Assembly: GCA_027488845.1 (NCBI GenBank)
Contig: JAIYBC010000060.1
Span: 186,001 to 250,000, forward strand
Direction of reading: 5' to 3'
Length of the DNA stretch: 64,000 bases
From: Verrucomicrobiales bacterium
GTDB lineage: Bacteria > Verrucomicrobiota > Verrucomicrobiia > Limisphaerales > UBA9464
Below are positions 43,138-52,550 of the stretch, in pieces (positions within the stretch are counted from its first letter, which is position 1; the number at the start of each line of letters is the position of its first letter). The translations under genes and the position numbers were made by a program. The notes under the pieces are model-generated. The model did no database searches. It was not told the DNA's origin and worked only from the letters and a program-made list of their open reading frames with translations.

Positions 43138-45817
43138 AGTTGAACTCCAGTTGGCCGACGCCGTCTAGGGTCTGAACCGGGATCCGCAGCTCGTGCCAGT
43201 TTCCTTCACCGACGAAGTTGGCCTGCCACGTTCCCTGCCTCTCGATGGTGTACTGGCCGGGAAGCTCCCATCCGGAATCCGGCCTGGACCGGAGATCCCC
43301 GGCCGCCACGCGGAGGTACAGGCCCTCGGGTGCCGTACCCGAGAAGCGGAGCGTGCGGTGCAGTCCCGACCGGCCGCCCTCCGCGTACGGGACAATGCGG
43401 TCCTCCACCCCGAGCGAACCGATCCGGTAGAGGAGGACCGGGCGCTTCTGCGGATCGAGTTGGTATCCCGAGAAGCGGATCCCCCGTTCGCGCGCCGAGT
43501 TGGTGGGCCAACGCGTCCGGAAGTCCGGCAGCACCGCGAACGCCGGGCCCTTGGGCAGGATCACGACCGGGTTGCCCAACGGACGGATCTGGCCCATGCC
43601 CTGGACGCCCCAGTGCGGTCCCGCGTTGAGGAAGCGACCGCGCCAGAGCAGTGCGAGACGCATCTCCTCGGCGTCGAAGGCGGCGTTGAGTTCGCCCGGG
43701 AATCCGACCGCGAACGCGCGGAACCCGGCTTCCCACAGCTTGCCGCGATAGACCACCGGCTCGCCGCCGACCACCAGTTCCATGTTCTCCCGGCTCAGGC
43801 CGGCCGGGAACTTCGCCCGCGGGCCGTCGGCGAGGTAGGTCCAGATCGCGGCGTGCTGCCGGTCCACGTTCCCGCCGAGCAGGTCGGGGAGCGGACTGAC
43901 GCCGTCCGGCCAGAACGCCGGCATGCGGGTGCCCGGATGGAACCGCTCGGGATTGCGCAGGAACCGACGGAACCAGTCCCCGTTGAGACGGCCGGTCACC
44001 GTGGTGAGGTCCAGAACCTGCAACGCGTGGGCGGGCTGCCGGTTGAAGCGGTGGCAGGCGATGCACGACAGGCCGTCGGTGCCGACGAGGCGTCGGCCGG
44101 CCTCCCGCAGGTCCTCCGGCGAGTCGGCCACCGGGGCCACCGGTTCCTCCTGGCGGTCGAGGGTGACGAACAGCGGCGCCAAGCGTGCCACCGCGTCGTC
44201 GTGGAAGCGGGGCATGCGGGTGTTGAGGTACGGACGGACAGGAGCGCCTTGGGCGAGCACCCGGGCGATCCATTCCGGACGGAGACGGTCCCCCACGCCG
44301 TCCAGCGACGGCGGCACGCGGCCTTCGTCGCCGAGGTCCTCGCCGTTGGAGGTGAAGAACGCGTCGCGCGCCGCATCCACCCCACCCGCGCCGTCCCGCA
44401 CATGGCACGCGGTGCAGCGGAAGGCCGCCATCGTGTGGGCGACCTGCTCGCGTTCCGACGGCTTCGGGAGCGCGGTCCGGTTCAGGTCCGCGAGCGCGGC
44501 CCGGAAGGCGTCCCGCCGCGCGGCGTCGAGGCCGAAGTCCGGGGACCGCGCGGACGGCGTCGAGGCGAGGCATCCGCGTTCCGCATCGAGCGACATCAAC
44601 GGCTTGCCGGTGGGCTTCCACGATTCGGGTTCATGGCAGGCCGCACAGCCGTAGGCGACGGCGTGGGCCTTCCCCTTCTCCGCCAGCGCCGGGTCGTGGC
44701 GGAAGCGGACGGGTTCGGGAACCGCCTCGCGCGTGGCGCGAAGCCGGGAGGCGGCGAACGCCTCGCGGGGAACGCCGGGGCCTTCCCATTCGAGTCGGAA
44801 GGCCGGTGGCTTCGGCCCGCGCCGGACATGGTCGATCACCAGCGGGTACCAACCCGGGTCCAGCCGCATCGTGGTCGAGGCATCCACCCGCTCGCGCTGC
44901 CAGCTGTCCATGCCCAGGCGCCAGCCGTCGGCGATCGACAGGCGGCACGCGCCGTCGGCCACAAGCCGGAAGGTGTAGCGTCCCCCTTGCACGACCTCGA
45001 ACCAGCCGCTGAACCGGACCGCCCGGACCGCGCCTTCGCCGACCGCGGACATCGAGAGGTTCGTCGCCGTGCCGGTGCGGAACGGCTTCGCGGCGTCGAG
45101 GTCCTCCAACGACTCCAGCCGATCCCGGTACTGCGCCACCTCCAACACGGCCGGGACCCGGGTGTCCCGGAGCAGGTATTCGGCGATGTCGCGGGCCTCG
45201 GCCTCGGACAGGTTCAGCGAGGGCATCCGGCCCGACGGCCGCACCGACCTCGGATCGTGCAGGAACCGCTGGAGCCCATCGAGCGACCACTTGTCGGCCA
45301 TCGCCGGCAACGGAACCGAACCCGTGGCGGCCGCCGCGCCGTTCTGCGGCGGATGGCAGGCGACGCAACCGACGGAATGGAACAACCCCTCGCCGCGCGC
45401 CACCGCCGCGCGATCCGGCAGGACCGGCTGGAAGCCCTGCGGACGGTCCGACATCAGGAAATGGGTCAACGCCTCCGCCACCTCGGCCCGGGAATCGGCG
45501 GGGAGCCCATGGAGGACGTGCGGCATCGCCGTGCCGGGATGCGTTCCGCGGGGATCCGCGAGGTACGCCTTCAACCACGCGGGCGAGACCCGTTCGCCGA
45601 GTTCCTTCCAACGCGGCGCCGCCTTCGGCACGAGCCATCCGGACTGCGCGGCGGAGGGCGTGTGGCAGGCGATGCAGTTCGCGTCCTCCAACAGCCGGGC
45701 CGAGTCGACGGGCCCCGCCCGCAGCGCGGCCGCCATCCCAACGACGGCCACCGCCGAGGCGATCCGACGGAAGACCGATGCGCGGGACCGGACGTCGGAC
45801 GGAGGAAGGGAGTTCAT
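43127..45817 (-). CDS. five-haem c-type cytochrome with PA14-like domain
   Basis: An 896-residue exported protein; ATG 45817 gives a signal-like N-terminus (SVFRRIASAVAVVGMAAALR) and overlaps the peptidase stop by four bases. Five CxxCH haem sites are present: CIACH (~48), CVACH (~150), CAACH (~388), CTACH (~470) and CIACH (~587), most followed by candidate axial methionines (HPGTAMPHVL, PSGRMPSLNL, LNTRMPRFH, HPGTRMPAFW). Between haems 2 and 3 lies a PA14-like carbohydrate-binding domain (WFEVVQGGRYTFRLVADG). The C-terminal ~200 residues are beta-rich. It probably carries electrons from the periplasmic dehydrogenase-like proteins of the operon while held near substrate. Confidence 0.9.
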   Translation of the reverse strand: MNSLPPSDVRSRASVFRRIASAVAVVGMAAALRAGPVDSARLLEDANCIACHTPSAAQSGWLVPKAAPRWKELGERVSPAWLKAYLADPRGTHPGTAMPHVLHGLPADSRAEVAEALTHFLMSDRPQGFQPVLPDRAAVARGEGLFHSVGCVACHPPQNGAAAATGSVPLPAMADKWSLDGLQRFLHDPRSVRPSGRMPSLNLSEAEARDIAEYLLRDTRVPAVLEVAQYRDRLESLEDLDAAKPFRTGTATNLSMSAVGEGAVRAVRFSGWFEVVQGGRYTFRLVADGACRLSIADGWRLGMDSWQRERVDASTTMRLDPGWYPLVIDHVRRGPKPPAFRLEWEGPGVPREAFAASRLRATREAVPEPVRFRHDPALAEKGKAHAVAYGCAACHEPESWKPTGKPLMSLDAERGCLASTPSARSPDFGLDAARRDAFRAALADLNRTALPKPSEREQVAHTMAAFRCTACHVRDGAGGVDAARDAFFTSNGEDLGDEGRVPPSLDGVGDRLRPEWIARVLAQGAPVRPYLNTRMPRFHDDAVARLAPLFVTLDRQEEPVAPVADSPEDLREAGRRLVGTDGLSCIACHRFNRQPAHALQVLDLTTVTGRLNGDWFRRFLRNPERFHPGTRMPAFWPDGVSPLPDLLGGNVDRQHAAIWTYLADGPRAKFPAGLSRENMELVVGGEPVVYRGKLWEAGFRAFAVGFPGELNAAFDAEEMRLALLWRGRFLNAGPHWGVQGMGQIRPLGNPVVILPKGPAFAVLPDFRTRWPTNSARERGIRFSGYQLDPQKRPVLLYRIGSLGVEDRIVPYAEGGRSGLHRTLRFSGTAPEGLYLRVAAGDLRSRPDSGWELPGQYTIERQGTWQANFVGEGNWHELRIPVQTLDGVGQLEFNYVW

Positions 45818-48072
45818 CGGGGGCCGGGGGGAAGCTTCTCGTGGAGGAAGGCGGTCATCAGCTCCCGAAGGTGGCGCGAGGTGTTCACGCCTTCGCTGAT
45901 GGAATGGGAACGGTTGGGATAGGACATCATGCGGAACGGGAGGTTGTTCCGGATGAAGGCGTCGACGAGCGCCTCGGCGCCCTGGTAATGGCAGTTGTCG
46001 TCGCCCGTGCCGTGGATGAGCAGCAACTCGCCCTTGAGGCGGTCGGCGAAGGTCAGCGGCGAACCCTGGAGGTAGCCCTCGGCGTTGTCCGACGGCAGGC
46101 CCATGTAGCGCTCCTGGTAGATCGTGTCGTAGAGCCGCATGTTGGGGACCGACGCGATGGAGATGCCGACCTTGTAGAGGTCCGGATGCCGCAGCAGCGC
46201 GTTCAGGGTCATCGAGCCGCCGCCGCTCCAGCCCCAGATGCCGACGCGGTCGGGGTCGAGGTAGGGGCGGTTGGCGAGCAGGTGCCGCAGCGCCGCCGCC
46301 TGGTCCTGCGAGGCGAGCACGCCGACCTGGCGGTAGATCGACTTGCGCCATTCCCGGCCGCGCGGCGTGGCGGTGCCGCGGTTGTCGATGCTCATCACCA
46401 CGTAGCCCTGCTGGGCCAGCATCCAGTGCCACAACAGGCCGGTCCCACCCCACTCGTCCTTCACCGTCGAACCCGCCGGCTCCCCGTACACGTGGACCAG
46501 CAACGGGTACTTCTTCGACGCGTCGAAGTCCGGCGGACGCAAGCACCAGGCGTCGAGCTCCACGCCGTCCCCGACCGGGATGCGCAGGAACTCGGACGAA
46601 GGCTTCTTCAGGGCCGCGAGTCGTTCCTTGAGACGGGTGTTCTCCTGGAACACGCGCACCGTCTTGTGGTCGGCGAGCGTGATCAGCTCGATCCGCGGCG
46701 GCTGGTCGAAGCGGGACCAGGTGTGCACCGCCCAACGTCCGTCGGGCGACGCGGAGTAGGAGTGGGTCCCGGGCTCGTTCGTCGGCGATAGGCGTTCGGT
46801 GGAACGCCCGTTGAAGCGCGTCCGGTAGAGGTAACGCTGGGTGGGGTCGTCCGGCGACGCGATGTAGTAGACCCACTTGCCCTTCTCATCGAGGTGGACC
46901 AGCTGGACCGCGTCGAACTTGCCGCGGGTGACCTGCTTCCGCTTCCCGTCGAGGGAGACCAGGTAGAGCTGCTCCCAGCCGTCCCGTTCGCTCGGCAGGA
47001 CGAAGCGCTTCCCGTCGCGGGTCCAGCGGAGGTCCAGGTGCGCCTCCACCCAGGCGGCGTCGGTGTCGGTGTGGAACTGTTCGACGGCGCCGGTGAAGGG
47101 GTCGGCGAGGAAGAGTCGGTTGGTGTTCTGCAGGCGGTTGAGCTGCTGGACCACGAACCGCGCGGAACCCTCGGGCCAGGTGAGGTCGAACGGGTAGTGG
47201 TTCCGCGGATCGCCCGGCAGCGCGACCGGTCGGACCGTCTTGCCCTCGACCTCGACGGTGAGGATCCGCACGGCGGAGTTCCGTTCGCCGGTCTTCGGGT
47301 ACTTCACCCACTGGACCTTCGGGTAGAGGCTGTCGGTGTTGTTGACCAACGCCACCTCGGGAACGCCTTCCGTGTCGAACTGCCAGAAGGCGATGAACCG
47401 GCTGTCCGGGCTCCAGCGGAACGCGTCGCGCAGGTAGAGTTCCTCCTCGTACACCCAGTCCGAGGTGCCGTTGACGATGTGCGGCGTCGGGGTCTGGGTC
47501 AGCGTCTCGATCCGGCGGGACTGGAGGTCCTGGACGTGGATATTGCGGTCCCGGACGTAGGCCACCTTGCGGCCGTCGGGCGAGAACTTGGCGAACATCA
47601 GCGACGACGGCGGCGCGTCGCCCCCGATGCGGAACAGCTCGTGGCTGGTGCGGTCGAGCACCCAGTAGTCGCCGCGGCTGTTGGTGCGCCAGACGCGGCG
47701 CGAATCGGTGTAGATCAGCAGGCGCGACCGGTCCTTGGACCAGGCGAAGTCCTCGACCGACAACGGCGACGAACGGCCCGCCGGGACGAGGTCCGCCGCG
47801 GACACCAGGATGTTGGTCGCGCCGGTGGCGGGGTCGTGCCGGACGAGGTCGCGTCCGCCACCCGGCGCCGTGGCCGTCTCCCACGTCGTGTAGCCCGAGC
47901 CGTCGTCCAGCCACCGCAGGGACGGCCCGCCTTCGCCCCCGAACTCGCCTGAGCCATAAAGCCGTTCGAGGGTGAGCAGCGGAGAATTGGTCTCGGCGGC
48001 GAAGGCCGGGACCGCGACGAGCACGGCGGCCAGGCCGGACAGCAGGCGGGCGAGGACGGGGGAGGTTCTCAT
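45814..48072 (-). CDS. dipeptidyl peptidase IV family serine peptidase (S9B)
   Basis: A 752-residue exported S9B peptidase (signal peptide MRTSPVLARLLSGLAAVLVA), the group that releases Xaa-Pro dipeptides. The propeller contains the substrate-anchoring double Glu in WVYEEELYLRDAF. The hydrolase domain carries Ser (~615) in GIWGWSGGGSMTLNALL, Asp (~688) in IHGTGDDNCHYQ and His (~722) in YPNRSHSISEG, the complete DPP4 signature. It follows the enolase-superfamily gene by 19 bases and overlaps the cytochrome gene (ATGA). A peptidase in an otherwise sugar-directed operon suggests a glycoprotein substrate. Confidence 0.95.
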   Translation of the reverse strand: MRTSPVLARLLSGLAAVLVAVPAFAAETNSPLLTLERLYGSGEFGGEGGPSLRWLDDGSGYTTWETATAPGGGRDLVRHDPATGATNILVSAADLVPAGRSSPLSVEDFAWSKDRSRLLIYTDSRRVWRTNSRGDYWVLDRTSHELFRIGGDAPPSSLMFAKFSPDGRKVAYVRDRNIHVQDLQSRRIETLTQTPTPHIVNGTSDWVYEEELYLRDAFRWSPDSRFIAFWQFDTEGVPEVALVNNTDSLYPKVQWVKYPKTGERNSAVRILTVEVEGKTVRPVALPGDPRNHYPFDLTWPEGSARFVVQQLNRLQNTNRLFLADPFTGAVEQFHTDTDAAWVEAHLDLRWTRDGKRFVLPSERDGWEQLYLVSLDGKRKQVTRGKFDAVQLVHLDEKGKWVYYIASPDDPTQRYLYRTRFNGRSTERLSPTNEPGTHSYSASPDGRWAVHTWSRFDQPPRIELITLADHKTVRVFQENTRLKERLAALKKPSSEFLRIPVGDGVELDAWCLRPPDFDASKKYPLLVHVYGEPAGSTVKDEWGGTGLLWHWMLAQQGYVVMSIDNRGTATPRGREWRKSIYRQVGVLASQDQAAALRHLLANRPYLDPDRVGIWGWSGGGSMTLNALLRHPDLYKVGISIASVPNMRLYDTIYQERYMGLPSDNAEGYLQGSPLTFADRLKGELLLIHGTGDDNCHYQGAEALVDAFIRNNLPFRMMSYPNRSHSISEGVNTSRHLRELMTAFLHEKLPPGPR

Positions 48073-48091
48073 CGGGGCTCGGGGTTCGGGG

Positions 48092-49195
48092 TCAGCGGAC
48101 TTCCACGACGACGGGGCCGAGGACCTCGGGTCGCGGCGTGATGCCGAGTCCGGGACCGGTTCCCGCCTTCATGTAGCCGTCCACGCGTTGCGGCGCCCCG
48201 GCGGCGGTGCTGACGGTGACGTAGCTGTTGAAGTCGGTGCTGGTGAAGCGGAACGACTCGGGTGTGCTGTGCGCGAGGTGGGCGATGGCGGCGGTGGTGA
48301 TGTCGCCGCCCCAGCTGTCCTCGAGGGTCATCGCGATGCCCATGCTCACGCAGAGGTCCCGGGCCTGCTTGGTGCGGGTCAGGCCGCCGAGCTTGCTGAT
48401 CTTCAGGTTGACCACGTCCATCGCCAGGTCGGCGCGGGCGCGCAGCAGCAGGTCGAGGTTGTCCACGTTCTCGTCGAGCACGAACGGGTGGTCGGTGTTG
48501 CGCCGCACGGCGAGGCATTCCTCGTAGGAGAGGCAGGGCTGCTCGATGTAGACGTCGAGGTCCCGCACCGCGCGCACCACGCGCATCGCCTCGTGCTGGG
48601 TCCAGCCGGTGTTGGCGTCGGCCACGAGGCGGTCGGTCGGCTGGAGGATGCCGCGCACCGCGCGGATGCGGGCGATGTCGACGTCGGGATCGCCGCCGAC
48701 CTTGAGCTGGAAGCGCGTGTAGCCCTCGGCGCGGTAGCCGGCGACCTTGCGGGCCATCGTCTCCGGATCCTCCTGCGAGATGGCCCGGTACAACCGCACC
48801 GCCTCGCCGTAGCGGCCGCCCATCAGCACGCACACCGGCAGCCCGGTCGCCTGTCCCAGAAGGTCCCAGCAGGCGATGTCGATGCCCGACTTCACGTACG
48901 GATGCCCCTTGAGCGCGGCGTCCATGCGGTGGTTCAGCTTGAGCAGCTCGCGGGGATCCTCGCCGATCAGGTGCGGCCCGAGTTCCCGCAGGCCGGCGCG
49001 GACGCCCTCGGCGTAGGCCGGCAGGTAGAACGGCCCGAGCGGGCAGACCTCGCCGTAGCCGACATGGCCGGTGTCGGTCTCGACGCCCACGATCGTGCTG
49101 TCGAACACCGTGACCGACTTGCCGCCGGACCACTTGTAGGTGGTTTCGTGGAGGGGGAGTTCGACGCGGTGGGCGAAGATGCGGGAGATTTTCAT
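48092..49195 (-). CDS. enolase-superfamily dehydratase/racemase, cis-3-hydroxyproline dehydratase-like
   Basis: A 367-residue mandelate racemase/muconate lactonizing-type enzyme, starting at ATG 49195. Active-site residues visible are Lys (~164) in FQLKVGGD, metal ligands Asp (~192) in VADANTGW, Glu (~218) in YIEQPCLSY and Asp (~240) in VLDENVD, and the second Lys (~267) in [13 protein letters not shown]. The N-terminal [17 protein letters not shown] and [14 protein letters not shown] phrases closely recall cis-3-hydroxy-L-proline dehydratases from memory; proline-betaine epimerases and other subgroups remain possible. No signal peptide: cytoplasmic. It is the first gene of the operon and could use an amino acid or sugar acid liberated outside. 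Confidence 0.83.
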   Translation of the reverse strand: MKISRIFAHRVELPLHETTYKWSGGKSVTVFDSTIVGVETDTGHVGYGEVCPLGPFYLPAYAEGVRAGLRELGPHLIGEDPRELLKLNHRMDAALKGHPYVKSGIDIACWDLLGQATGLPVCVLMGGRYGEAVRLYRAISQEDPETMARKVAGYRAEGYTRFQLKVGGDPDVDIARIRAVRGILQPTDRLVADANTGWTQHEAMRVVRAVRDLDVYIEQPCLSYEECLAVRRNTDHPFVLDENVDNLDLLLRARADLAMDVVNLKISKLGGLTRTKQARDLCVSMGIAMTLEDSWGGDITTAAIAHLAHSTPESFRFTSTDFNSYVTVSTAAGAPQRVDGYMKAGTGPGLGITPRPEVLGPVVVEVR

Positions 49196-49570
49196 TCGAT
49201 CCGGGCGAGGAAGGACGGTTCGGGCCTTCCGCCGTGGCAACGGTGTGGATCGCGGAGGATCGAGGGAAGCGAAACCGTCACCGGCGCGTCACTCGACACG
49301 GATTCCCGGGGATTCCCGGGGATCCGCGATGGGGAAGGGTCTGGAACCAGGCCCTGGGCGGAACGGGCCGCCGTACGGGATGAGACCGCCAGCGACCGGG
49401 CCAAAGGACCTCTGGCGCCCGAAGGAAGGATCCTCGAGACGGTCGCCTACCGATCCATGCCCATCCGTGGAATCCGTGTCGAAATGGCGAGTGGGCCAGA
49501 ATTCGGCCCGGTTCAGTCGACGTCCGCTGCAGGAGGTCTTGGTTGGCAGACCTTCGCGGAGGCTCGGGTA
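49196..49570. other. intergenic region, probable promoter of the six-gene operon
   Basis: These 375 bases separate two minus-strand units. No gene is supported. A degenerate dispersed-repeat snippet (CATCCGTGGAATCCGTGTCG, 49462-49481) is present, as is a doubled GATTCCCGGG (49302-49321). No clear promoter was seen. Confidence 0.45.
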
Positions 49571-51070
49571 TCAGCGGCCGGGCCGGGCCCGGGCAGGAAT
49601 CTCCATCCGATCCGTCACGTCTCCGGTGCGCCTGCTCGGGGACTCGGCGGCGTCGGGATAGGCCCGGACGTATTCCATCCGCGCGGCTTCCGGCGAGACC
49701 CGGACGCGAAGGATGCCAGAAGGCCCCTGGATCTCCCCTTGCCGGTACCCGTACTCCGCGGCGCTGCGAGGAGGGTCGTATCGGCGGTGTCCGGGTTGGG
49801 GGACGAGGACGTAGAGCATCCCGTCCCGCTGCTGGCGGGCGTAGAAGTGGTCGTGTCCATGGAACACCGCGGTCACGCCGTTTCGGACCAGGAGGTCATG
49901 CACCGGCAGATTCCATCCGGGACGATGGGTCGCGAAGCCGTCCTTCCCATCGGGTTCCAGGCCACCCCATTCGAAGAGTCGGGACGCCTCGGCGCCTCCC
50001 CGGCCCTCCCGGGATTCGCCACCGGCGAGGTGATGGAGAAAGACAAAGCGAAAGCGGGCCCGGCTGGTCTCCAGGGTTTGCTGGAGCCAGCGGTATTGGC
50101 GTTCGCCCAGGGTCCGGGACCAGTTGTCGCCGCCGCGGGTCCGGGTGGAGAACCAGAAGGGATCCAGCACCACGAACAGGGCGTCTCCCCAGTGCCACGC
50201 ATAGTAGTCCTGAAGCAGCCCGGCCACCGGGTGGGGCACCTCGTTGCCCGTGTAGAAGCCGTCGGGAACCGGGTTGGGGAAGTGGCGCTTCCGCTGCAGG
50301 TTGGACCAGACCGGCATGGAATCCGCGCCCGCCCCGCCGCGTCCCGGTTGCTCGCCGTCGTGGTTGCCCAACACCAGGAACACCGCCGCCTGCCTTCCCA
50401 CCTGACCCAGCCAATGGCGCTGGGCCCGGTACTGGGGAAGCGCCTCATGGAACTCGGCGTACTTGTCGGTCATGAAGGTGTCGCCCAGGTCGACGTGGAA
50501 GTCGGTCCCCGAGTCGACCGCATTCCGGAGGGATTTCCCGTACACCGCGAGGTCGGTCCCGTAGTCGAGATGGGGGTCCGCCTGGACCGTGAAGGTGAAG
50601 GCCTCGCCCAGAGCCCGTGCCGTGGTGAACCGGCGGGTCTCGCCCAAGGTCCAGTCCGCCTCGCCCGGACTCCGGGTGCGGACCCGGTAGTGATTCGTGC
50701 CGGCCGGCAAGCCGCTCAGCAGGAATTCCAACGGTTCGCCAGCCCGGAGCATCCGGACCGGAGTGGATTGGGTGAGGGCGTCGGACCGGACACCGTGGTC
50801 GACACAGACCTCGAGTTCCCGGCGAGCCAAGAGACTGAGGGTGATCGAATCGCGGGTCGGCCTTCCAAGGACCGCGTTCCAATCCTCGGGCGGCACTTCG
50901 GTCTGGAAGGCCGGGGTCGGCATCCGCACGCCACCTTCCTGTCCGGACGGCGGACGTCTCGCGGGGGATTCCTTCGCGGTCTCCGTCGCCGCGAACACCG
51001 GAAACGTCGAAGCCAGCGGCACCGCCGCCGCGAGCACCCACCGGAGGAGGCGCATCGGGAGCCTTCTCAT
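49571..51070 (-). CDS. secreted metallophosphoesterase
   Basis: A 499-residue exported calcineurin-like phosphoesterase, with a signal peptide (MRLLRWVLAAAVPLASTFPV) if counted from the second Met; ATG 51070 overlaps the sulfatase stop (ATGA). A fibronectin-like N-terminal domain (~60-150, FLLSGLPAGTNHYRVRTRSP) as in purple-acid-phosphatase-like proteins precedes the catalytic domain. Metal ligands are in VQADPHLD, HVDLGDTF, LVLGNHDGE, FLHHLAGG and FHGHDHFYAR, so both metal sites look complete. Substrate is unknown (phosphomonoester or diester). Third and last gene of the YHYH-PEBP/sulfatase unit. Confidence 0.9.
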   Translation of the reverse strand: MRRLPMRLLRWVLAAAVPLASTFPVFAATETAKESPARRPPSGQEGGVRMPTPAFQTEVPPEDWNAVLGRPTRDSITLSLLARRELEVCVDHGVRSDALTQSTPVRMLRAGEPLEFLLSGLPAGTNHYRVRTRSPGEADWTLGETRRFTTARALGEAFTFTVQADPHLDYGTDLAVYGKSLRNAVDSGTDFHVDLGDTFMTDKYAEFHEALPQYRAQRHWLGQVGRQAAVFLVLGNHDGEQPGRGGAGADSMPVWSNLQRKRHFPNPVPDGFYTGNEVPHPVAGLLQDYYAWHWGDALFVVLDPFWFSTRTRGGDNWSRTLGERQYRWLQQTLETSRARFRFVFLHHLAGGESREGRGGAEASRLFEWGGLEPDGKDGFATHRPGWNLPVHDLLVRNGVTAVFHGHDHFYARQQRDGMLYVLVPQPGHRRYDPPRSAAEYGYRQGEIQGPSGILRVRVSPEAARMEYVRAYPDAAESPSRRTGDVTDRMEIPARARPGR

Positions 51071-52542
51071 GGCCGTTCCTCCTTGGCTTTCCGGCGGTCG
51101 TTCCGGCCCGGCCTGCCCTCGCGAAGTCCGCGGCGCTCGCCGGGGAGCGTGTCGGCCGACGCCTTGGGATCCGCGTTGCCATTCACCCGCGGGAGCGCGG
51201 CCTTCGCCGACGCGAGCGCCTCGGTCAACCGGCGGTCGAGGTCGTCGACCACCTCCGGACGGTCCCTCGCCAGGTTCACCCGCTCGGAGGGATCGGTCGC
51301 GAGGTCGTGGAGCCTCCGTTCCCCGGTCTCGTAGATCCGCACCAGCTTCAGGTCCCCGTGGATCAGCGCGGACGCCGGGCCGAGCGGGTCCTTGTCGTAG
51401 TGGGGCACATGGACCAGCCAATCCTCGCGGGCACGCCGGACTTCTCCCGAGCCACCGGCCCGGAGGAGCGGGACCAGGCTGCCCCCTTCGAGGCCCTCGC
51501 GGCTTCCCGGGTCCACCCCGGCCAATTCAGCGACCGTGGGGAAGAGGTCCACCGAGGTGGTGAAGGTCCGGGCAAAGGTCCCCGCCGAGACACCGGGTCC
51601 ACGGATCAACAAGGGAACCCGCAGGCCGCCTTCCGAAACCATGCCCTTGCCACCGGAGAACGGCGGGTTCCTTCCCGGGGCACCGTGGTCGGTGGTGTAG
51701 ATCACGAAAGTCGACTCCAGGACCCCGAGGGATTCCAGCGTCGCGAGGATGCGTCCATAGGAGTTGTCGGCGTCCTCCGCCACCGCGGCCGCGGCGGTCT
51801 CGACCGGGTTCCTTCCGGCCGCCCGGGCTCGGACCCGTTCGAGGGTCTCCGGCAGGACGTCGAGGGCGCTTCGGCCGGCGTACTGGGCGATCTGGAGATA
51901 GAACGGCTGGTGTTCCCGGACCGCACGGGTGATGAAGTCGACCCCGAGGTCGGCGCTGCGGAACGCCTGCTTCGGATTCGGGTTCGACACGTTGTCAGGC
52001 CCCCCGTTGGAGGTGGGACCGGTGCTCTCGTCGAAGCCATGCGCGGCCGGATCGGTCCGCCCGAGGTGCCACTTGCCGAAGTGGGCGGTGCGATATCCCG
52101 AGGTCTTGAGCCGCTTCGCCAACGTCGTGACGGAACGGGGCAGCTCGGTGGTGGACTCCGCCGGAAGCAGGCGTGTCCGCAGTCCACCCTTGGCGTCCCC
52201 GTCGCCGCCTCCCTCGCTGACGAAAGTCATGCGGAGCGCCGCCGGGCTGCGGCCGGTGAGGAGGGCGGCCCGGGTCGGGGTGCATCGGGGAGAGGCGGCA
52301 TGGAACCGGGTGAACCGCATTCCCTCCCGGGCGATCCGGTCGAGGTTGGGCGTCCGCACCAACAGGCTGCGCGACTCCGCGATCCGGTCGTCCATCGGGG
52401 CGGAAAGGGACGACCACCCCTGCCCTTCGCCGATCAGCACGATGAAGTTGGGACGGGCCGGATCGGCGGCCTGGGCCGCGAAGGCGAGGAGCAGAAGCCC
52501 CAGGAACGACCATCCCGGGAGACGCGTTCGGAGTCGGTTCAT
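51067..52542 (-). CDS. secreted sulfatase, atypical metal and formylglycine motifs
   Basis: A 491-residue alkaline-phosphatase-superfamily sulfatase with signal peptide (start ATG 52542, MNRLRTRLPGWSFLGLLLLA). The usual ADDLG metal motif is replaced by LIGEGQGWSS and the formylglycine site is RCTPTRAALLTGR (Cys87, Thr in place of the common Ser). FGKWHLGRTD and YTTDHGAPGRNP (for the usual DNG) remain, and SGGKGMVSEGGLRVPLLIRGPG supplies the late metal region. The C-terminal ~35 residues are strongly basic and charged. It may be a distinct sulfatase subgroup with altered metal binding. It lies eight bases after the YHYH-PEBP gene. Confidence 0.9.
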   Translation of the reverse strand: MNRLRTRLPGWSFLGLLLLAFAAQAADPARPNFIVLIGEGQGWSSLSAPMDDRIAESRSLLVRTPNLDRIAREGMRFTRFHAASPRCTPTRAALLTGRSPAALRMTFVSEGGGDGDAKGGLRTRLLPAESTTELPRSVTTLAKRLKTSGYRTAHFGKWHLGRTDPAAHGFDESTGPTSNGGPDNVSNPNPKQAFRSADLGVDFITRAVREHQPFYLQIAQYAGRSALDVLPETLERVRARAAGRNPVETAAAAVAEDADNSYGRILATLESLGVLESTFVIYTTDHGAPGRNPPFSGGKGMVSEGGLRVPLLIRGPGVSAGTFARTFTTSVDLFPTVAELAGVDPGSREGLEGGSLVPLLRAGGSGEVRRAREDWLVHVPHYDKDPLGPASALIHGDLKLVRIYETGERRLHDLATDPSERVNLARDRPEVVDDLDRRLTEALASAKAALPRVNGNADPKASADTLPGERRGLREGRPGRNDRRKAKEERP

Positions 52543-52550
52543 GAAGCGGT

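Noticed and set aside
45818-46876. Upstream extension of the five-haem cytochrome
   Set aside because: It is the shifted frame of the S9B peptidase gene; the signal peptide and ATGA overlap place the start at 45817.
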